Part shown: piece by piece, positions 1 through 8,636 of the stretch | Layout of the letters: every line of letters begins with the position of its first letter | Numbering within the stretch: the first letter of the stretch is position 1 | Origin: GCA-2401155 sp045047085 | GTDB lineage: Bacteria > Pseudomonadota > Alphaproteobacteria > Rhizobiales > Rhizobiaceae | Length of the DNA stretch: 64,000 nt | Direction of reading: 5' to 3' | NCBI GenBank assembly: GCA_045047085.1 | Contig: JASFYT010000072.1 | Location: 45,790 to 109,789 of the forward strand | The notes under the pieces: model-generated | The model's database searches: none | The model's input: only the letters and a program-made list of their open reading frames with translations | What the model was told of the DNA's origin: nothing | Program-made: the position numbers and the translations under genes

Positions 1-47
1 TTTTTCATCCCTCAATAATTAGAGACAGCGTGCTATTCAAATTTGGG

Positions 48-995
48 TCAGGCGCCAGAATTTTTGCCTGCCTTTTCCTTCGGTTCAAGCAGTGTTCGGG
101 CGACGACCGAAACAATCACGATGATCCCGCCAGTCAACGCCAAGACTGTTGGCGTTTCCCCGATAAAATACCACACCCATAGCGGACCCAGGGCAAATTC
201 GAAAAGCATGAACAATGTCAATTCAGCAGCCAGCAGATAACGCGAGGCGATGACAAAAACCCAATGCCCAAATCCCGATACAACTCCACCCAGCAGAAAA
301 CACAATAACATGTCCCGCCAAGAAATGGCGAGATCATCAAAACTGACAACAAGACTGACTACAATGACAAATATCCCACCAACCAATAATGATGGCAGCA
401 TATCAATGTGACGGTTAGCCCTCACCATAATGGCGAAGATTGCAAAACCGATTGCGGTAATGATGGCCATGAAATTACCGTAGACTGAACCATCTCCAAC
501 AACATTCATATTCATAAAGCCATCCACCACCATGATGACAACACCGCTGGCAGCTAAAACCATTGCAATTAGAGTAAGATTGGTCAGCCGTTCTTTAAGG
601 AAAAGACGAGCAAGACCTGCAGTGATGAAAGGAATGGCGCACATGGTGAAGGTTGTATTGGCGACCGTTGTAGTGGTAAGGGCCTGCATGAAGGCGACAC
701 CAGCGATGCCTAATATTACGCCAGCCCAAATGCCTGGAAACCCAACGGCGCGAATCCGCGATATAGTCCGTTCCCGATGCTCAAATGCAATAACAATCAA
801 TATTGCACTGACGAATGCAATCGAACGGTAGATATTGATTTGCCAGGCGTCGGCCATTTCAATGTTGCGCACGATCAAGCCACCGAAACTTATCACCACT
901 GAACCAACAACCATAAGCATCATTGCGAATGGGCGGCGGTTTGTTTGTGTTTTTGGTGGAATCATTGTTGTCGCCGTACTTGCTTCGGAATTCAT
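48..995 (-). CDS. DMT-family (EamA) inner-membrane transporter
   Basis: A 315-residue, very hydrophobic protein with about ten membrane segments in two repeated halves (roughly residues 25-155 and 165-305), the layout of EamA/RhaT exporters of the drug/metabolite superfamily. The substrate cannot be read from sequence. An upstream non-ATG start at 1031 is possible, but the ATG at 995 has a GAGG about ten bases upstream and removes an unlikely Cys-containing leader, so I use it. The C-terminus is Lys-rich (KEKAGK). It lies tail-to-left at the window edge and is separated from the next gene by about 275 bases, so it is probably transcribed alone. Confidence 0.85.
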   Translation of the reverse strand: MNSEASTATTMIPPKTQTNRRPFAMMLMVVGSVVISFGGLIVRNIEMADAWQINIYRSIAFVSAILIVIAFEHRERTISRIRAVGFPGIWAGVILGIAGVAFMQALTTTTVANTTFTMCAIPFITAGLARLFLKERLTNLTLIAMVLAASGVVIMVVDGFMNMNVVGDGSVYGNFMAIITAIGFAIFAIMVRANRHIDMLPSLLVGGIFVIVVSLVVSFDDLAISWRDMLLCFLLGGVVSGFGHWVFVIASRYLLAAELTLFMLFEFALGPLWVWYFIGETPTVLALTGGIIVIVSVVARTLLEPKEKAGKNSGA

Positions 996-1270
996 AGTAC
1001 AACGGCCCTCGATACAAGTTATATTATGCAATATCAGTTCAATTAAGTGGAGTACCTAACATTAGATAGACATGGCGTATAGTCAATTAGTCGTTCAAAT
1101 CTTAGATATCTTTAAAAAAAGTCCTTTTTTTCGCATCTTGCCATGGGGATACAGCCTATTTTGTGGTGAATCTTACAGGTTCCGAATGCACCAATCAGCA
1201 GGCAGCGGGGCTGCTTTAGCTGAAATTTCTTGGTCTTTAGCGGTCGGAAGGGCAGCCGAATAATATCTGA

Positions 1271-2536
1271 TCAACTAGCAAACCGTGAAACCCTGTATGG
1301 GGTAACATCTATGTTACTTTTTCTCAATCCAATCATATCTGCAATCATCCGACCGGTCTTTGGCCCACCCGTTAGGCCAATATGCTGATGGCCGAATGCT
1401 GCAAAAAGAGTGTTTTCTTTATTAAAGGGCCCGATAAAAGGAACTGAATCGACTGATGCCGGACGATGGCCCATCCACTCTTTGATCTCATCATATTTAA
1501 GGCCCGGAATGGCTTGATGGATTTGCTTTTTTAACAATGCAAACGGAGCCCTGCTTGGCGGCGCATCCAGCCCACCGAATTCAACAATACCGGCACAACG
1601 GATTCGCCCCTCCATGGGAGTGACTACAAACTTTCCTGAAACCAACATAAGCGGTGCCCTCGGCATGACGGAAGGGTTGATCAGCTCGATATGATAACCG
1701 CGCTCGGTTTCCAAGGATGTTGCTGTGCCAAATTTTTTGGCTAACGGGCCGGACCATGCGCCAGCTGCAAGTACTATGGTATCGCATTTTATCAAGCCGT
1801 CGGAGGTTTGAACACCGATCACATTATCACCATGCATCTCAACATCATCGGCTGATGCAATGATAATTTCGCCGCCCTCTTTCACAATGTGATCGGCGAG
1901 GGCACAATTATATTTTTCGGGATCAGTGATGTGGCCGTGGTTTTTCAGCCGGATAGCAAATTTCTTTTTGCCTGCAAATACCGGATCATAAGCATGTAGA
2001 GCCTCCGCATCGAATTCATCCCAGCTATATCCTAGTTCTTTGCGTAAATCCCAGTTGAAGCGTTCTTTTTCAAATCCTGCACGGTCATCATAAACGAACA
2101 TATAATCCGAAGGTTTGAGCCATTTTTCTGCTCCGGTCCCTTTTGCCAGAGCCTGATGCTGATCAATGCTGTCGTAGAGAATCTGGGTCAGGGCATGGGC
2201 TGCTTTGCGGGCGTCGCTGACGTTTGCACGAGATACATAAGGCAACAACCACGGCAATAATTTTATCAGATAAGACCAGCGCATAAACAAGGGGCTGTCT
2301 GCCCGCATCAACATGCCGGGTGCGCTTTTGACCAACCCCGGTGCATTGACCGGGATTACCGCACTTGAAGCCAAAACGCCGCCGTTGCCGTAGGACGCTC
2401 CTGCAGCCGGTCCTTCCTTGTCGATCAGGACCACGTCATGACCATCGCGCTGAAGCCAGATGGCGGTTGAAACACCAACGATGCCGGCGCCAATGATAGC
2501 AATTTTCTTCTTGTTACTTGATTTGACACCGCTCAT
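1271..2536 (-). CDS. FAD-dependent D-amino-acid dehydrogenase-like oxidoreductase (DadA family)
   Basis: A 421-residue DAO/DadA-fold flavoprotein. It has an N-terminal Rossmann motif GAGIVG at residues 16-21, followed by an acidic residue near 42 for the ADP ribose. The C-terminal GHQHIGLTGGPKTGR segment near residue 390 is the usual flavin-contacting glycine stretch of DadA proteins. The family oxidatively deaminates D-amino acids at the membrane and passes electrons to quinone; substrate here is inferred only from family. No alanine racemase or Lrp gene adjoins it, so it is not a classical dad operon. The leader upstream (2571-2633) contains an ATTTGGGGC/GCCCCAAAT inverted pair with a long loop. 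Confidence 0.82.
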   Translation of the reverse strand: MSGVKSSNKKKIAIIGAGIVGVSTAIWLQRDGHDVVLIDKEGPAAGASYGNGGVLASSAVIPVNAPGLVKSAPGMLMRADSPLFMRWSYLIKLLPWLLPYVSRANVSDARKAAHALTQILYDSIDQHQALAKGTGAEKWLKPSDYMFVYDDRAGFEKERFNWDLRKELGYSWDEFDAEALHAYDPVFAGKKKFAIRLKNHGHITDPEKYNCALADHIVKEGGEIIIASADDVEMHGDNVIGVQTSDGLIKCDTIVLAAGAWSGPLAKKFGTATSLETERGYHIELINPSVMPRAPLMLVSGKFVVTPMEGRIRCAGIVEFGGLDAPPSRAPFALLKKQIHQAIPGLKYDEIKEWMGHRPASVDSVPFIGPFNKENTLFAAFGHQHIGLTGGPKTGRMIADMIGLRKSNIDVTPYRVSRFAS

Positions 2537-2662
2537 CGGTGGCCGCCTCCATCCCGGTTAAGGGGTTTTCATTTGGGGCAACTTTCCATGAAAGAATTGA
2601 TTTGTCGATGAGATATTATCTGGAGCCCCAAATTCTAGGTGGGGCCGCCATTTCAAAATTGA

Positions 2663-2696
2663 ACCATCCCCGCGCAATTGATTAAGCGGGGATGGT
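2663..2696 (-). terminator. Stem-loop downstream of isocitrate lyase
   Basis: An 11-bp perfect inverted repeat (ACCATCCCCGC / GCGGGGATGGT) with a 12-base loop starts nine bases after the aceA stop codon. On the minus strand it is followed only by a weak T stretch, so it may be an imperfect intrinsic terminator or an mRNA-stabilising hairpin. Confidence 0.6.
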
Positions 2697-2705
2697 ACGC
2701 GTTGT

Positions 2706-4007
2706 TTAGAACTGTGCTGTTTCCGTAGATTCGGCCATAGCAACGGTTGACGACTTGCCTCCGCTTACCGCCATGCTGACGGCATCGAAATAGCTGGTGC
2801 CTACTTCGCGCTGGTGGCGTGTGGCGCTGAAACCGTCTTTTTCTGCGGCGAACTCTGCCTGTTGCAGGGCGCTGTAGGATTTCATGCCGTCTTCCGCATA
2901 GCCTTTGGCCAGATTGAAGGTTGTGAGTGACAGATTATGGTAACCGGCCAATGTGATGAACTGGTATTTATAACCCATGGCACCTAATTCACTCTGGAAT
3001 TTCGCCATATCAGCTTCACCCATATGGCTTGCCCAGTTGAAGGATGGTGAACAATTATATGCCAGCATCTGGTCGGGGTATTTTTTCTTGATGGCTTCTG
3101 CAAAGCGTCTTGCATCATCGAGGCTTGGTGTTGATGTCTCGCACCAGATCAAATCAGCGTAAGGCGCATAGGCAAGGCCGCGTGCAATGGCGCATTCGAA
3201 GCCACCTTTCATGCGATAGAAGCCTTCTTCTGTGCGTTCACCGGTGATGAATGGCGCATCATATTCGTCCACGTCGGATGTGATCAGCATTGCTGCTTCT
3301 GCATCGGTTCTGGCCATGATCAGGGTTGGTACGCCCAAAACATCTGCCGCGAGGCGAGCTGAATTGAGAGTTTTGATGAAAGTTCTGGTTGGTACCAAAA
3401 CCTTGCCGCCCAGATGTCCGCATTTTTTCTCGGATGCCAGTTGATCTTCGAAGTGAACCGCAGCAGCGCCTGATTCAATCATTGATTTCATCAGTTCAAA
3501 CACGTTTAGCGCACCACCAAAACCAGCTTCGGCATCAGCTATGATCGGTGCGAAGAAATCGAGATTGGTGGTTTCCTTGCCCTGATGGCGCTCCATGGTC
3601 TGGATTTGATCGGCCCGCTGCAGCGCTTTGTTGATGGTTCTTACAATCTTTGGAACACTATCGACCGGATAAAGGCTTTGGTCAGGATACATGTTGCCGC
3701 TGGTATTAGCGTCGGCTGCAACCTGCCAACCGGAGAGGTAGATTGCTTTCAGGCCAGCCTTGATCTGCTGAACCGCCTGATTGCCGGTGAAAGTGCCAAG
3801 TGTCGGGACAAAATCTTCCCGATGAAGCAATTCCCATAATTTTTTGGTGCCGTTTTCAGCCAGTGTGTATTGAATTGGTAGCGAACCCGCTAATTGCTGA
3901 ACATCTTGCGGCGTATAATTACGCGAAATATTGTTCCAGCGGTCTGGTGCCCATTCAGGCGTTGGGAAATCGGCGAATGAGCGCTCGTTTTTGGATTTAT
4001 CTAACAT
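2706..4007 (-). CDS. aceA: Isocitrate lyase
   Basis: Cleaves isocitrate to glyoxylate and succinate, the first step of the glyoxylate shunt in the cytoplasm. The 433-residue length matches the short bacterial ICL type. The signature KKCGH, with the catalytic Cys, lies near residue 195, and the downstream NCSPSFNW and active-site loop segments are present. An upstream start at 4097 is open, but the ATG at 4007 has AGGA about eight bases upstream and gives the canonical N-terminus (MLDKSKNERSF). No malate synthase gene is seen in this window. The gene is divergent from the ScfR/RamB-like regulator at 4597 and preceded on the same strand by a small conserved-looking gene, suggesting regulation by that protein in response to acyl-CoA supply. 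Confidence 0.95.
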   Translation of the reverse strand: MLDKSKNERSFADFPTPEWAPDRWNNISRNYTPQDVQQLAGSLPIQYTLAENGTKKLWELLHREDFVPTLGTFTGNQAVQQIKAGLKAIYLSGWQVAADANTSGNMYPDQSLYPVDSVPKIVRTINKALQRADQIQTMERHQGKETTNLDFFAPIIADAEAGFGGALNVFELMKSMIESGAAAVHFEDQLASEKKCGHLGGKVLVPTRTFIKTLNSARLAADVLGVPTLIMARTDAEAAMLITSDVDEYDAPFITGERTEEGFYRMKGGFECAIARGLAYAPYADLIWCETSTPSLDDARRFAEAIKKKYPDQMLAYNCSPSFNWASHMGEADMAKFQSELGAMGYKYQFITLAGYHNLSLTTFNLAKGYAEDGMKSYSALQQAEFAAEKDGFSATRHQREVGTSYFDAVSMAVSGGKSSTVAMAESTETAQF

Positions 4008-4042
4008 TTTGTATTCCTGTTTTGGGTCGAGTGTAAAAATGC

Positions 4043-4062
4043 CGCCGCCAGATTTGGCGGCG
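4043..4062 (-). promoter_or_regulatory. Hairpin in the aceA leader
   Basis: A perfect 8-bp stem CGCCGCCA/TGGCGGCG with a four-base loop sits about 36 bases upstream of the aceA start. Read on the minus strand it is followed by GGCATTTTTA, so it resembles an intrinsic terminator or attenuator between the small upstream gene and aceA. Function is inferred from structure only. Confidence 0.5.
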
Positions 4063-4120
4063 AAAAATTTGAGTGAGGTGAGAAAAAGGCGGGGCAATTA
4101 TCTTGGGCACCTTGGGAGGA

Positions 4121-4138
4121 TCAGGCATTGATGCCTGA
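4121..4138. repeat. Short inverted repeat between the small gene and aceA
   Basis: TCAGGCAT and ATGCCTGA flank a two-base centre. It is a perfect dyad in the aceA 5' region and could be a protein-binding site or a small hairpin; nothing further supports either. Confidence 0.4.
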
Positions 4139-4187
4139 TTGCCTGCCCAAATCTAACCGAGGTTGGCCTAACTAATGCTGGAGGTTA

Positions 4188-4439
4188 TTAGGCGGAGGCC
4201 AGTGTCCGTTTGAAAGTTGCCGCGAACATGCGGACGCCTTCAAACAATTCGGATTTATTGGCAGCCTCGGCATAGGAGAATTTGTGCCGTCCCACGCGCC
4301 CGGCGATTGAATACCCCTTGGACGCCAAATCACTTGTATGAAACTCCTGCATGACATCGTCGATGGTAGGCGCAACAATTGTGATGAACTCCTCTTCACC
4401 AGGAGTCGTGTTTGATAGAGAGAGCGTTGGAGTATGCAT
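4188..4439 (-). CDS. Small unknown protein upstream of isocitrate lyase
   Basis: An 83-residue soluble protein without signal peptide or membrane segment. I do not recognise a named family. The start at 4439 follows a strong AAGGAG ribosome-binding site; a longer frame to 4520 has no such signal and adds a hydrophobic leader that overlaps the control region. The sequence has a central VGRHKFSYAEAA stretch and a C-terminal SELFEGVRMFAATFKR stretch. It lies on the same strand as aceA, 180 bases upstream, and opposite the ScfR-like regulator, so it is probably transcribed from the same control region as aceA and may have a role in glyoxylate-shunt metabolism. Confidence 0.65.
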   Translation of the reverse strand: MHTPTLSLSNTTPGEEEFITIVAPTIDDVMQEFHTSDLASKGYSIAGRVGRHKFSYAEAANKSELFEGVRMFAATFKRTLASA

Positions 4440-4536
4440 TTTCTTCTCCTTTAAGGATGTTTGGTTTTCGCTTGTGTAAATTATTGACAAACTGCCGGAA
4501 AATGCAAGATAATACGACATATCGGCGAGTTAAGCT

Positions 4537-4583
4537 GTAAAGTCTGGTAAAGTTAATTTGTAATAATTGTAAATCTTGTAAAG
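4537..4583. promoter_or_regulatory. Tandem GTAAAG repeats, candidate ScfR/RamB operator
   Basis: The divergent control region holds a run of near-identical units: GTAAAG at 4537, GTAAAG at 4547, GTAAT at 4560, GTAAAT at 4569 and GTAAAG at 4578, all in the same direction and spaced 9-13 bases apart. It lies directly before the regulator gene and upstream of the small gene and aceA. Known regulators of this family bind short A/T-rich TTTGCAAA-like sites; these repeats differ, so binding is inferred from position. Confidence 0.5.
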
Positions 4584-4596
4584 AAATAGCACTAAA

Positions 4597-6006
4597 ATGG
4601 CTCAAAACAGCGATCCCCAGATTGGTGGAAAAATCCGTCGCCTTCGACGCCAGCGCCATATTACGCAGGGTGATTTGGCTCAAAGCATTGGCATCTCCGC
4701 CAGCTATCTCAATCTGCTTGAGCATAACCGTCGAAAAATCACTGTTCCGCTGCTTTTTAAGATCTCCGGATATTTCGGAATAGAGCCTGGAGAACTCGCG
4801 GAAAGCGACGATTCGCAACTGATCGGCGATCTGATGGAGACGTTTGGCGATGATCTCTTTGCCGATTCTGATCTCACCAATCAGGACATACGTGATCTGG
4901 CTGTTTCAAATCCGGTGGCCGCACGGGCCGTATTGCGACTGTTTGACAAATATAAGGATATTTCAAAATCCGGTTCGGCTCAAACCGGTGATGGTGAGAG
5001 CAAACCCTTTCATGGGGCGACCGATGCGATTTCTGATTTTTTGCAGGAAAATGCCAATTACTTCCCGACCCTTGAAGAAGCAGCCGAGCGGGTGCGCAGC
5101 GATATTGATAATGGCGGTGATGAATTCGAGATCGGGCTTAAAACTTGGCTCACCAATATTGCAGGCACCCAGACCCGTTTTATGTCCCTTCCCGGCGGTA
5201 TTGCGCGGCGCGTGAGCAGAGACGGGCGCAATTTGCAGATTTCCGATATTCTGCCACCGGAGACCGCGAGTTTTGCCATTGCCCATCACATTGGGCTGTT
5301 GGCAGCGGAGCGTGAAGTTGGCGAGATCATCGATAAAAGCACTCTGCCCGAAGGCGACGCACCGGCCTTAGCGCGCAATGTGCTGGTTTCTTATTTTGCC
5401 GCTGCACTCACCATGCCCTACGCGCCTTTCCTAAAAGCGTGTCAGGACTACCGCTATGATGTGGAGCGGATTGCGCGGCGTTTTAATGCCAGTTTTGAGC
5501 AGGTTTGCCACCGCATGACTACCATGCAACGGCCCGGCGCTTCGGGCATTCCGTTACATTTGGTGCGTACCGATATTGCCGGCAATATTTCCAAGCGCTT
5601 TTCACTTTCGGGCATTCACATTCCGCGCCATTCAGGGGCTTGTCCGCGCTGGAACGTTTATTCGGCTTTCCTTTCGCCGGGGCGTATTAATGTGCAGCTT
5701 AGCCAGATGCCCGACGGGGACGTTTATTTCTGCATTGCGCGCAGTTTTGAAAAAGGCGGCTATCGCCACAACGCCCCAAGCAGACATTTTTCCATAGGGC
5801 TGGGCTGCAACATTACCCACGCCAACAAGATGATTTATTCCGATGGCATGGAACTCACCAACACCACGCAGATCGTACCAATTGGCGTTGGCTGTCGCAT
5901 CTGCCCAAGAATGGAATGCGAACAACGCGCCCACCCCCCGGCAGATCACCGTTTCAGGATAAATGACAATGAACGGGCTGAGAGTTTGTATGGGCGCATT
6001 GGGTGA
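4597..6006 (+). CDS. XRE-family short-chain-fatty-acyl regulator (ScfR/RamB/PccR type)
   Basis: A 469-residue transcription factor. An N-terminal XRE helix-turn-helix occupies about residues 10-65 (RRLRRQRHITQGDLAQ, then SASYLNLLEHNRR). A middle region corresponds to the ImmA/IrrE-like part of the family but carries AHHIGLL in place of a clear HExxH zinc motif. The C-terminal DUF2083-type domain ends in CRICPRMECEQRAHPP, a likely metal-binding cysteine cluster. Family members (RamB, PccR, MccR) control glyoxylate-shunt, propionyl-CoA and methylcitrate genes in response to acyl-CoA intermediates. The divergent aceA is its obvious target. The ATG has little Shine-Dalgarno upstream, so translation may be weak. 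Confidence 0.9.
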   Translation: MAQNSDPQIGGKIRRLRRQRHITQGDLAQSIGISASYLNLLEHNRRKITVPLLFKISGYFGIEPGELAESDDSQLIGDLMETFGDDLFADSDLTNQDIRDLAVSNPVAARAVLRLFDKYKDISKSGSAQTGDGESKPFHGATDAISDFLQENANYFPTLEEAAERVRSDIDNGGDEFEIGLKTWLTNIAGTQTRFMSLPGGIARRVSRDGRNLQISDILPPETASFAIAHHIGLLAAEREVGEIIDKSTLPEGDAPALARNVLVSYFAAALTMPYAPFLKACQDYRYDVERIARRFNASFEQVCHRMTTMQRPGASGIPLHLVRTDIAGNISKRFSLSGIHIPRHSGACPRWNVYSAFLSPGRINVQLSQMPDGDVYFCIARSFEKGGYRHNAPSRHFSIGLGCNITHANKMIYSDGMELTNTTQIVPIGVGCRICPRMECEQRAHPPADHRFRINDNERAESLYGRIG

Positions 6007-6456
6007 TATGAGGCCATGCCATACCAGTCGCGAACCCACTCGATATAACCGAGGCCTTTTTCCTACGCTGAAAACATGTGGAATTTGATAATAAAGCCTG
6101 ACCTGTAATACAAACTATAGGAGGCCCAGATGTGGGTAAATCTACCTAGGGTCAGGACTCATTAAATCCACCATTACAGCGCCGCTAGGTCAATTGAATT
6201 GACGGTGTCTAACCCTCTATAACCACAGTGATCACGGTTGCGTTCACAGAAAGTGCCTGCCATCAAACTGTTTTGCTATTCTATTGGCGAATAAATGGTG
6301 CCAAAGGTAGAAGTTGAATCCACAACATCCCATCATTTGATAGCTGTTTCCCCACTTCGTGTCGCATTACACTCCGGCTGATGTTTCCAACAACCATCTT
6401 TAGATCATAGGAAGGGCATAACGCCTGACCAACAAGATCCTAAATGGAGTGGTAAA
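6007..6456. other. Intergenic region, 450 bases, no clear gene
   Basis: No long reading frame, RNA gene or strong hairpin is recognisable. The only notable element is an AGGAGG at 6119-6124 placed five bases before an ATG at 6130 that opens a 12-codon frame ending at 6165. The remainder is unremarkable and probably holds the promoter of the secreted-protein gene at 6457. Confidence 0.6.
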
Positions 6457-6915
6457 ATGAGCCTTAAGATAATTTCAACTTTCACCGCAGCTGCAATGTC
6501 GATGAGCATTTTGGCCGTTCCCGTCGGCGTAACAGCCGTTTCCAGTTTCACAATCATCCCTAACGCGCAAGCTGCGAATAAAGATCCCTGCGCGGGTCAA
6601 AAATGGCCGAACTACACCCAAGACTGCATAGATCATATCGTAAAAACCATCAGCACAGCCGGTGGTGGCAATTCCAGCAGCAATAAAGCCATTGCCCGAA
6701 AACTGATTGTTTCGGGTAAAATCAAAGCCAACACATCACGGCGCGCCATTCGACGCTTGCTTAAGAAAAATTCCCTTACTCCGCGTCGCGGCGGTAATTC
6801 AAAGGCACCAGCGACCATTGATTGCAATATCGAAAGCAGTGAAGAATGCCAGAAAATAGTCATCTGCTCGCCAAACTGCAGTACGGAACAAATGCAAGGC
6901 GGGGATTGCTGCTAA
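6457..6915 (+). CDS. Small secreted cysteine-containing protein, unknown function
   Basis: A 152-residue protein with a typical Sec signal peptide: a Lys near the N-terminus, a hydrophobic stretch and an AQA-A cleavage site near residue 39. The mature part has Cys residues in two clusters: CAGQ and DCIDH near its start, and seven near the C-terminus (DCN, ECQ, ICSPNC and a final CC). Between them is a basic region (RRAIRRLLKKN, TPRRGG). No domain is recognised. A GGAG lies about eight bases before the start. Flanked by roughly 450-base gaps on both sides, it is an orphan. Disulphide-bonded periplasmic or exported protein is inferred. Confidence 0.7.
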   Translation: MSLKIISTFTAAAMSMSILAVPVGVTAVSSFTIIPNAQAANKDPCAGQKWPNYTQDCIDHIVKTISTAGGGNSSSNKAIARKLIVSGKIKANTSRRAIRRLLKKNSLTPRRGGNSKAPATIDCNIESSEECQKIVICSPNCSTEQMQGGDCC

Positions 6916-6919
6916 TTTA

Positions 6920-6966
6920 CCAGAGCCATCCCGGCTTTAACCCAATCAAATCCGGGATAACTCTGG
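6920..6966 (+). terminator. Long interrupted hairpin after the secreted-protein gene
   Basis: CCAGAG-cc-ATCCCGG pairs with CCGGGAT-aa-CTCTGG across a 17-base loop, immediately after the stop codon at 6915. There is no T tract, so it may protect the mRNA 3' end rather than act as a strict intrinsic terminator. Confidence 0.5.
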
Positions 6967-7379
6967 CGATTGCTCGCAAACGGTGAGTGCTCAGAAAGTT
7001 ATTGTGAGAGGTAGTCACGCGAGCCCGTTAATGGGGTTGGTGCCTGTTATCGTTTGAGGCGGTTAATCTAAACTGTTTCCGCCATTGCGAGGATTGTTGA
7101 AAGACCCTTTGCTTCTAATGAGTAAGGTCGCCTGTGAACTTCCTTGGGTTACCGCACAGATAACAAGAATATACCGAAAATTGGTCAACGTACCTGCCTT
7201 TTAGGATCGTAGGATCGCTCCAAATTGTGTATTTTTGCACTTGAATCCAGCTCCGCAAACAGATGGTAACTTAAAAGCCCAAATCACTCCGCCTCTAGGC
7301 AATATTACCCCTAAAGAAAGTCTTTCTTTGACGGCTTAGTTTCGTTAGCATCGACACGAAACTTTTTAGGGAAATTTGT
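6967..7379. other. Intergenic region, about 410 bases, no clear gene
   Basis: I see no tRNA-like fold, no reading frame of note and no repeat. It should contain the promoter for the PatB-like gene. TTGACG at 7328-7333 could be a -35 element, but no convincing -10 follows. Confidence 0.5.
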
Positions 7380-8591
7380 ATGCAATATGATTTTGACCGG
7401 GTCATCGACCGATCCAATACGGGCAGTTCCAAATGGGATTTTTATCGCGGTGGCGTTCATGCTGGCCCGATTAAGGCAATCGGCCCGAACCTTGATGATG
7501 ATGGTCCTATCCCCATGTGGGTGGCGGATATGGATTTTCCTTCGCCGCAGCCGGTGATTGATGCGATTACCGAGCGGGTTCGCCACGGGTTTTATGGCTA
7601 TACTGCGCTTACCGACAGTTTCTATGATTCGATCCTTAACTGGTTTTCCCGACGGCACAATTGGGAGATTAAGAAGGAGTGGATTACCACTTCTCCCGGC
7701 ATCGTTCCGGCCTGCCATTTTGCGGTGAGCACCTATTGCAAACCGGGTGACAAGGTACTTTTGCAAACGCCTGTCTATTATCCGTTCTTCCATTCAATCA
7801 CCAATAGCGGCTGCGAAATCATTACCAGTTCGCTGATTGATAATAATGGCCATTATGAAATGGATTTTGACGATCTGGAAACCAAGGCTGCTGATCCCAA
7901 GGTGACGCTGGCAATCCTGTGCAGTCCGCATAACCCTGTGGGTCGCGTATGGACCGAGGAAGAATTGCGTCGCTACGCAGAGATATGTAAGCGCCACGAT
8001 GTGCTGGTGATTGCTGATGAAATTCACTGCGATCTGGTTAGGCCGGGTGTAAAATTTCACGGCTACGGATTGTTGGGTGACGAATTCACCGACAATGTCT
8101 TAATCTGCTCGGCGCCCTCAAAAACTTTTAATCTGGCGGGAATGCACTTTTCCAATATCATCATACCCAATGAGCAATTGCGCAAAGCCTATCAGGATTA
8201 CATGATAAAAATCGGAGTAGGTTATGGCATTAATCCAATTTCCGTAACCGCATTTGAAGCAGCCTATAATCACGGCGAAGAATGGCTTGAGCAGGTGCTT
8301 GACTATATCTGGGCGAACCACGAACATCTCAAAAGTTTTATGGCGGAAAATATTCCCGCGATTAAAGTCTATGATTTGCAAGGTACGTATCTGAATTGGA
8401 TGGATTTTCGCGGCCTCGGCCTTGATCGTCCGCAATTGGAAGAACTCACCCAGCTAAAGGCAAAAGTGTTGTTTGATGAGGGTTATATTTTTGGCGCTGA
8501 GGGCGAAGGCTTTGAGCGCATCAACCTCGCCTGCCCACGGCCAATACTGGATGCAGCACTTGCACGCTTGAAGCGCGAGGTCGTTGGATAA
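7380..8591 (+). CDS. patB: PatB/MalY-family PLP-dependent C-S lyase (cystathionine beta-lyase type)
   Basis: A 403-residue fold-type I aminotransferase-like enzyme. The N-terminal PIPMWVADMDFPSPQPV segment (about residues 43-59) is characteristic of the MalY/PatB branch. The PLP-binding Lys is Lys248 in SAPSKTFNLAG, and the PLP-ring Asp lies in VIADEIHCDL. The family cleaves cystathionine or cysteine conjugates to homocysteine or thiols, pyruvate and ammonia. MetC-like cystathionine beta-lyase activity is the likely role but substrate range is not visible. It stands alone, with a strong terminator just after the stop. Confidence 0.88.
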   Translation: MQYDFDRVIDRSNTGSSKWDFYRGGVHAGPIKAIGPNLDDDGPIPMWVADMDFPSPQPVIDAITERVRHGFYGYTALTDSFYDSILNWFSRRHNWEIKKEWITTSPGIVPACHFAVSTYCKPGDKVLLQTPVYYPFFHSITNSGCEIITSSLIDNNGHYEMDFDDLETKAADPKVTLAILCSPHNPVGRVWTEEELRRYAEICKRHDVLVIADEIHCDLVRPGVKFHGYGLLGDEFTDNVLICSAPSKTFNLAGMHFSNIIIPNEQLRKAYQDYMIKIGVGYGINPISVTAFEAAYNHGEEWLEQVLDYIWANHEHLKSFMAENIPAIKVYDLQGTYLNWMDFRGLGLDRPQLEELTQLKAKVLFDEGYIFGAEGEGFERINLACPRPILDAALARLKREVVG

Positions 8592-8622
8592 ACCTCAGGC
8601 AAATTGCCTGAGGTCATTTTTT
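8592..8622 (+). terminator. Intrinsic terminator after patB
   Basis: A 9-bp perfect stem (ACCTCAGGC / GCCTGAGGT) with a 5-base loop is followed by CATTTTTT. It lies between convergent patB and the helicase gene. Confidence 0.85.
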
Positions 8623-8636
8623 GCTAAGCAAGAACC

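Noticed and set aside
1072..1263. A 63-codon open frame in the gap between the DMT transporter and the D-amino-acid dehydrogenase gene
   Set aside because: No ribosome-binding site, no recognisable domain and atypical composition; it is probably chance in a control region.
6145..6165. AGGGTCAGGACTCATTAA-like sequence suggestive of an insertion-sequence end
   Set aside because: No inverted partner, target duplication or transposase remnant is visible nearby, so a mobile-element call is not justified.
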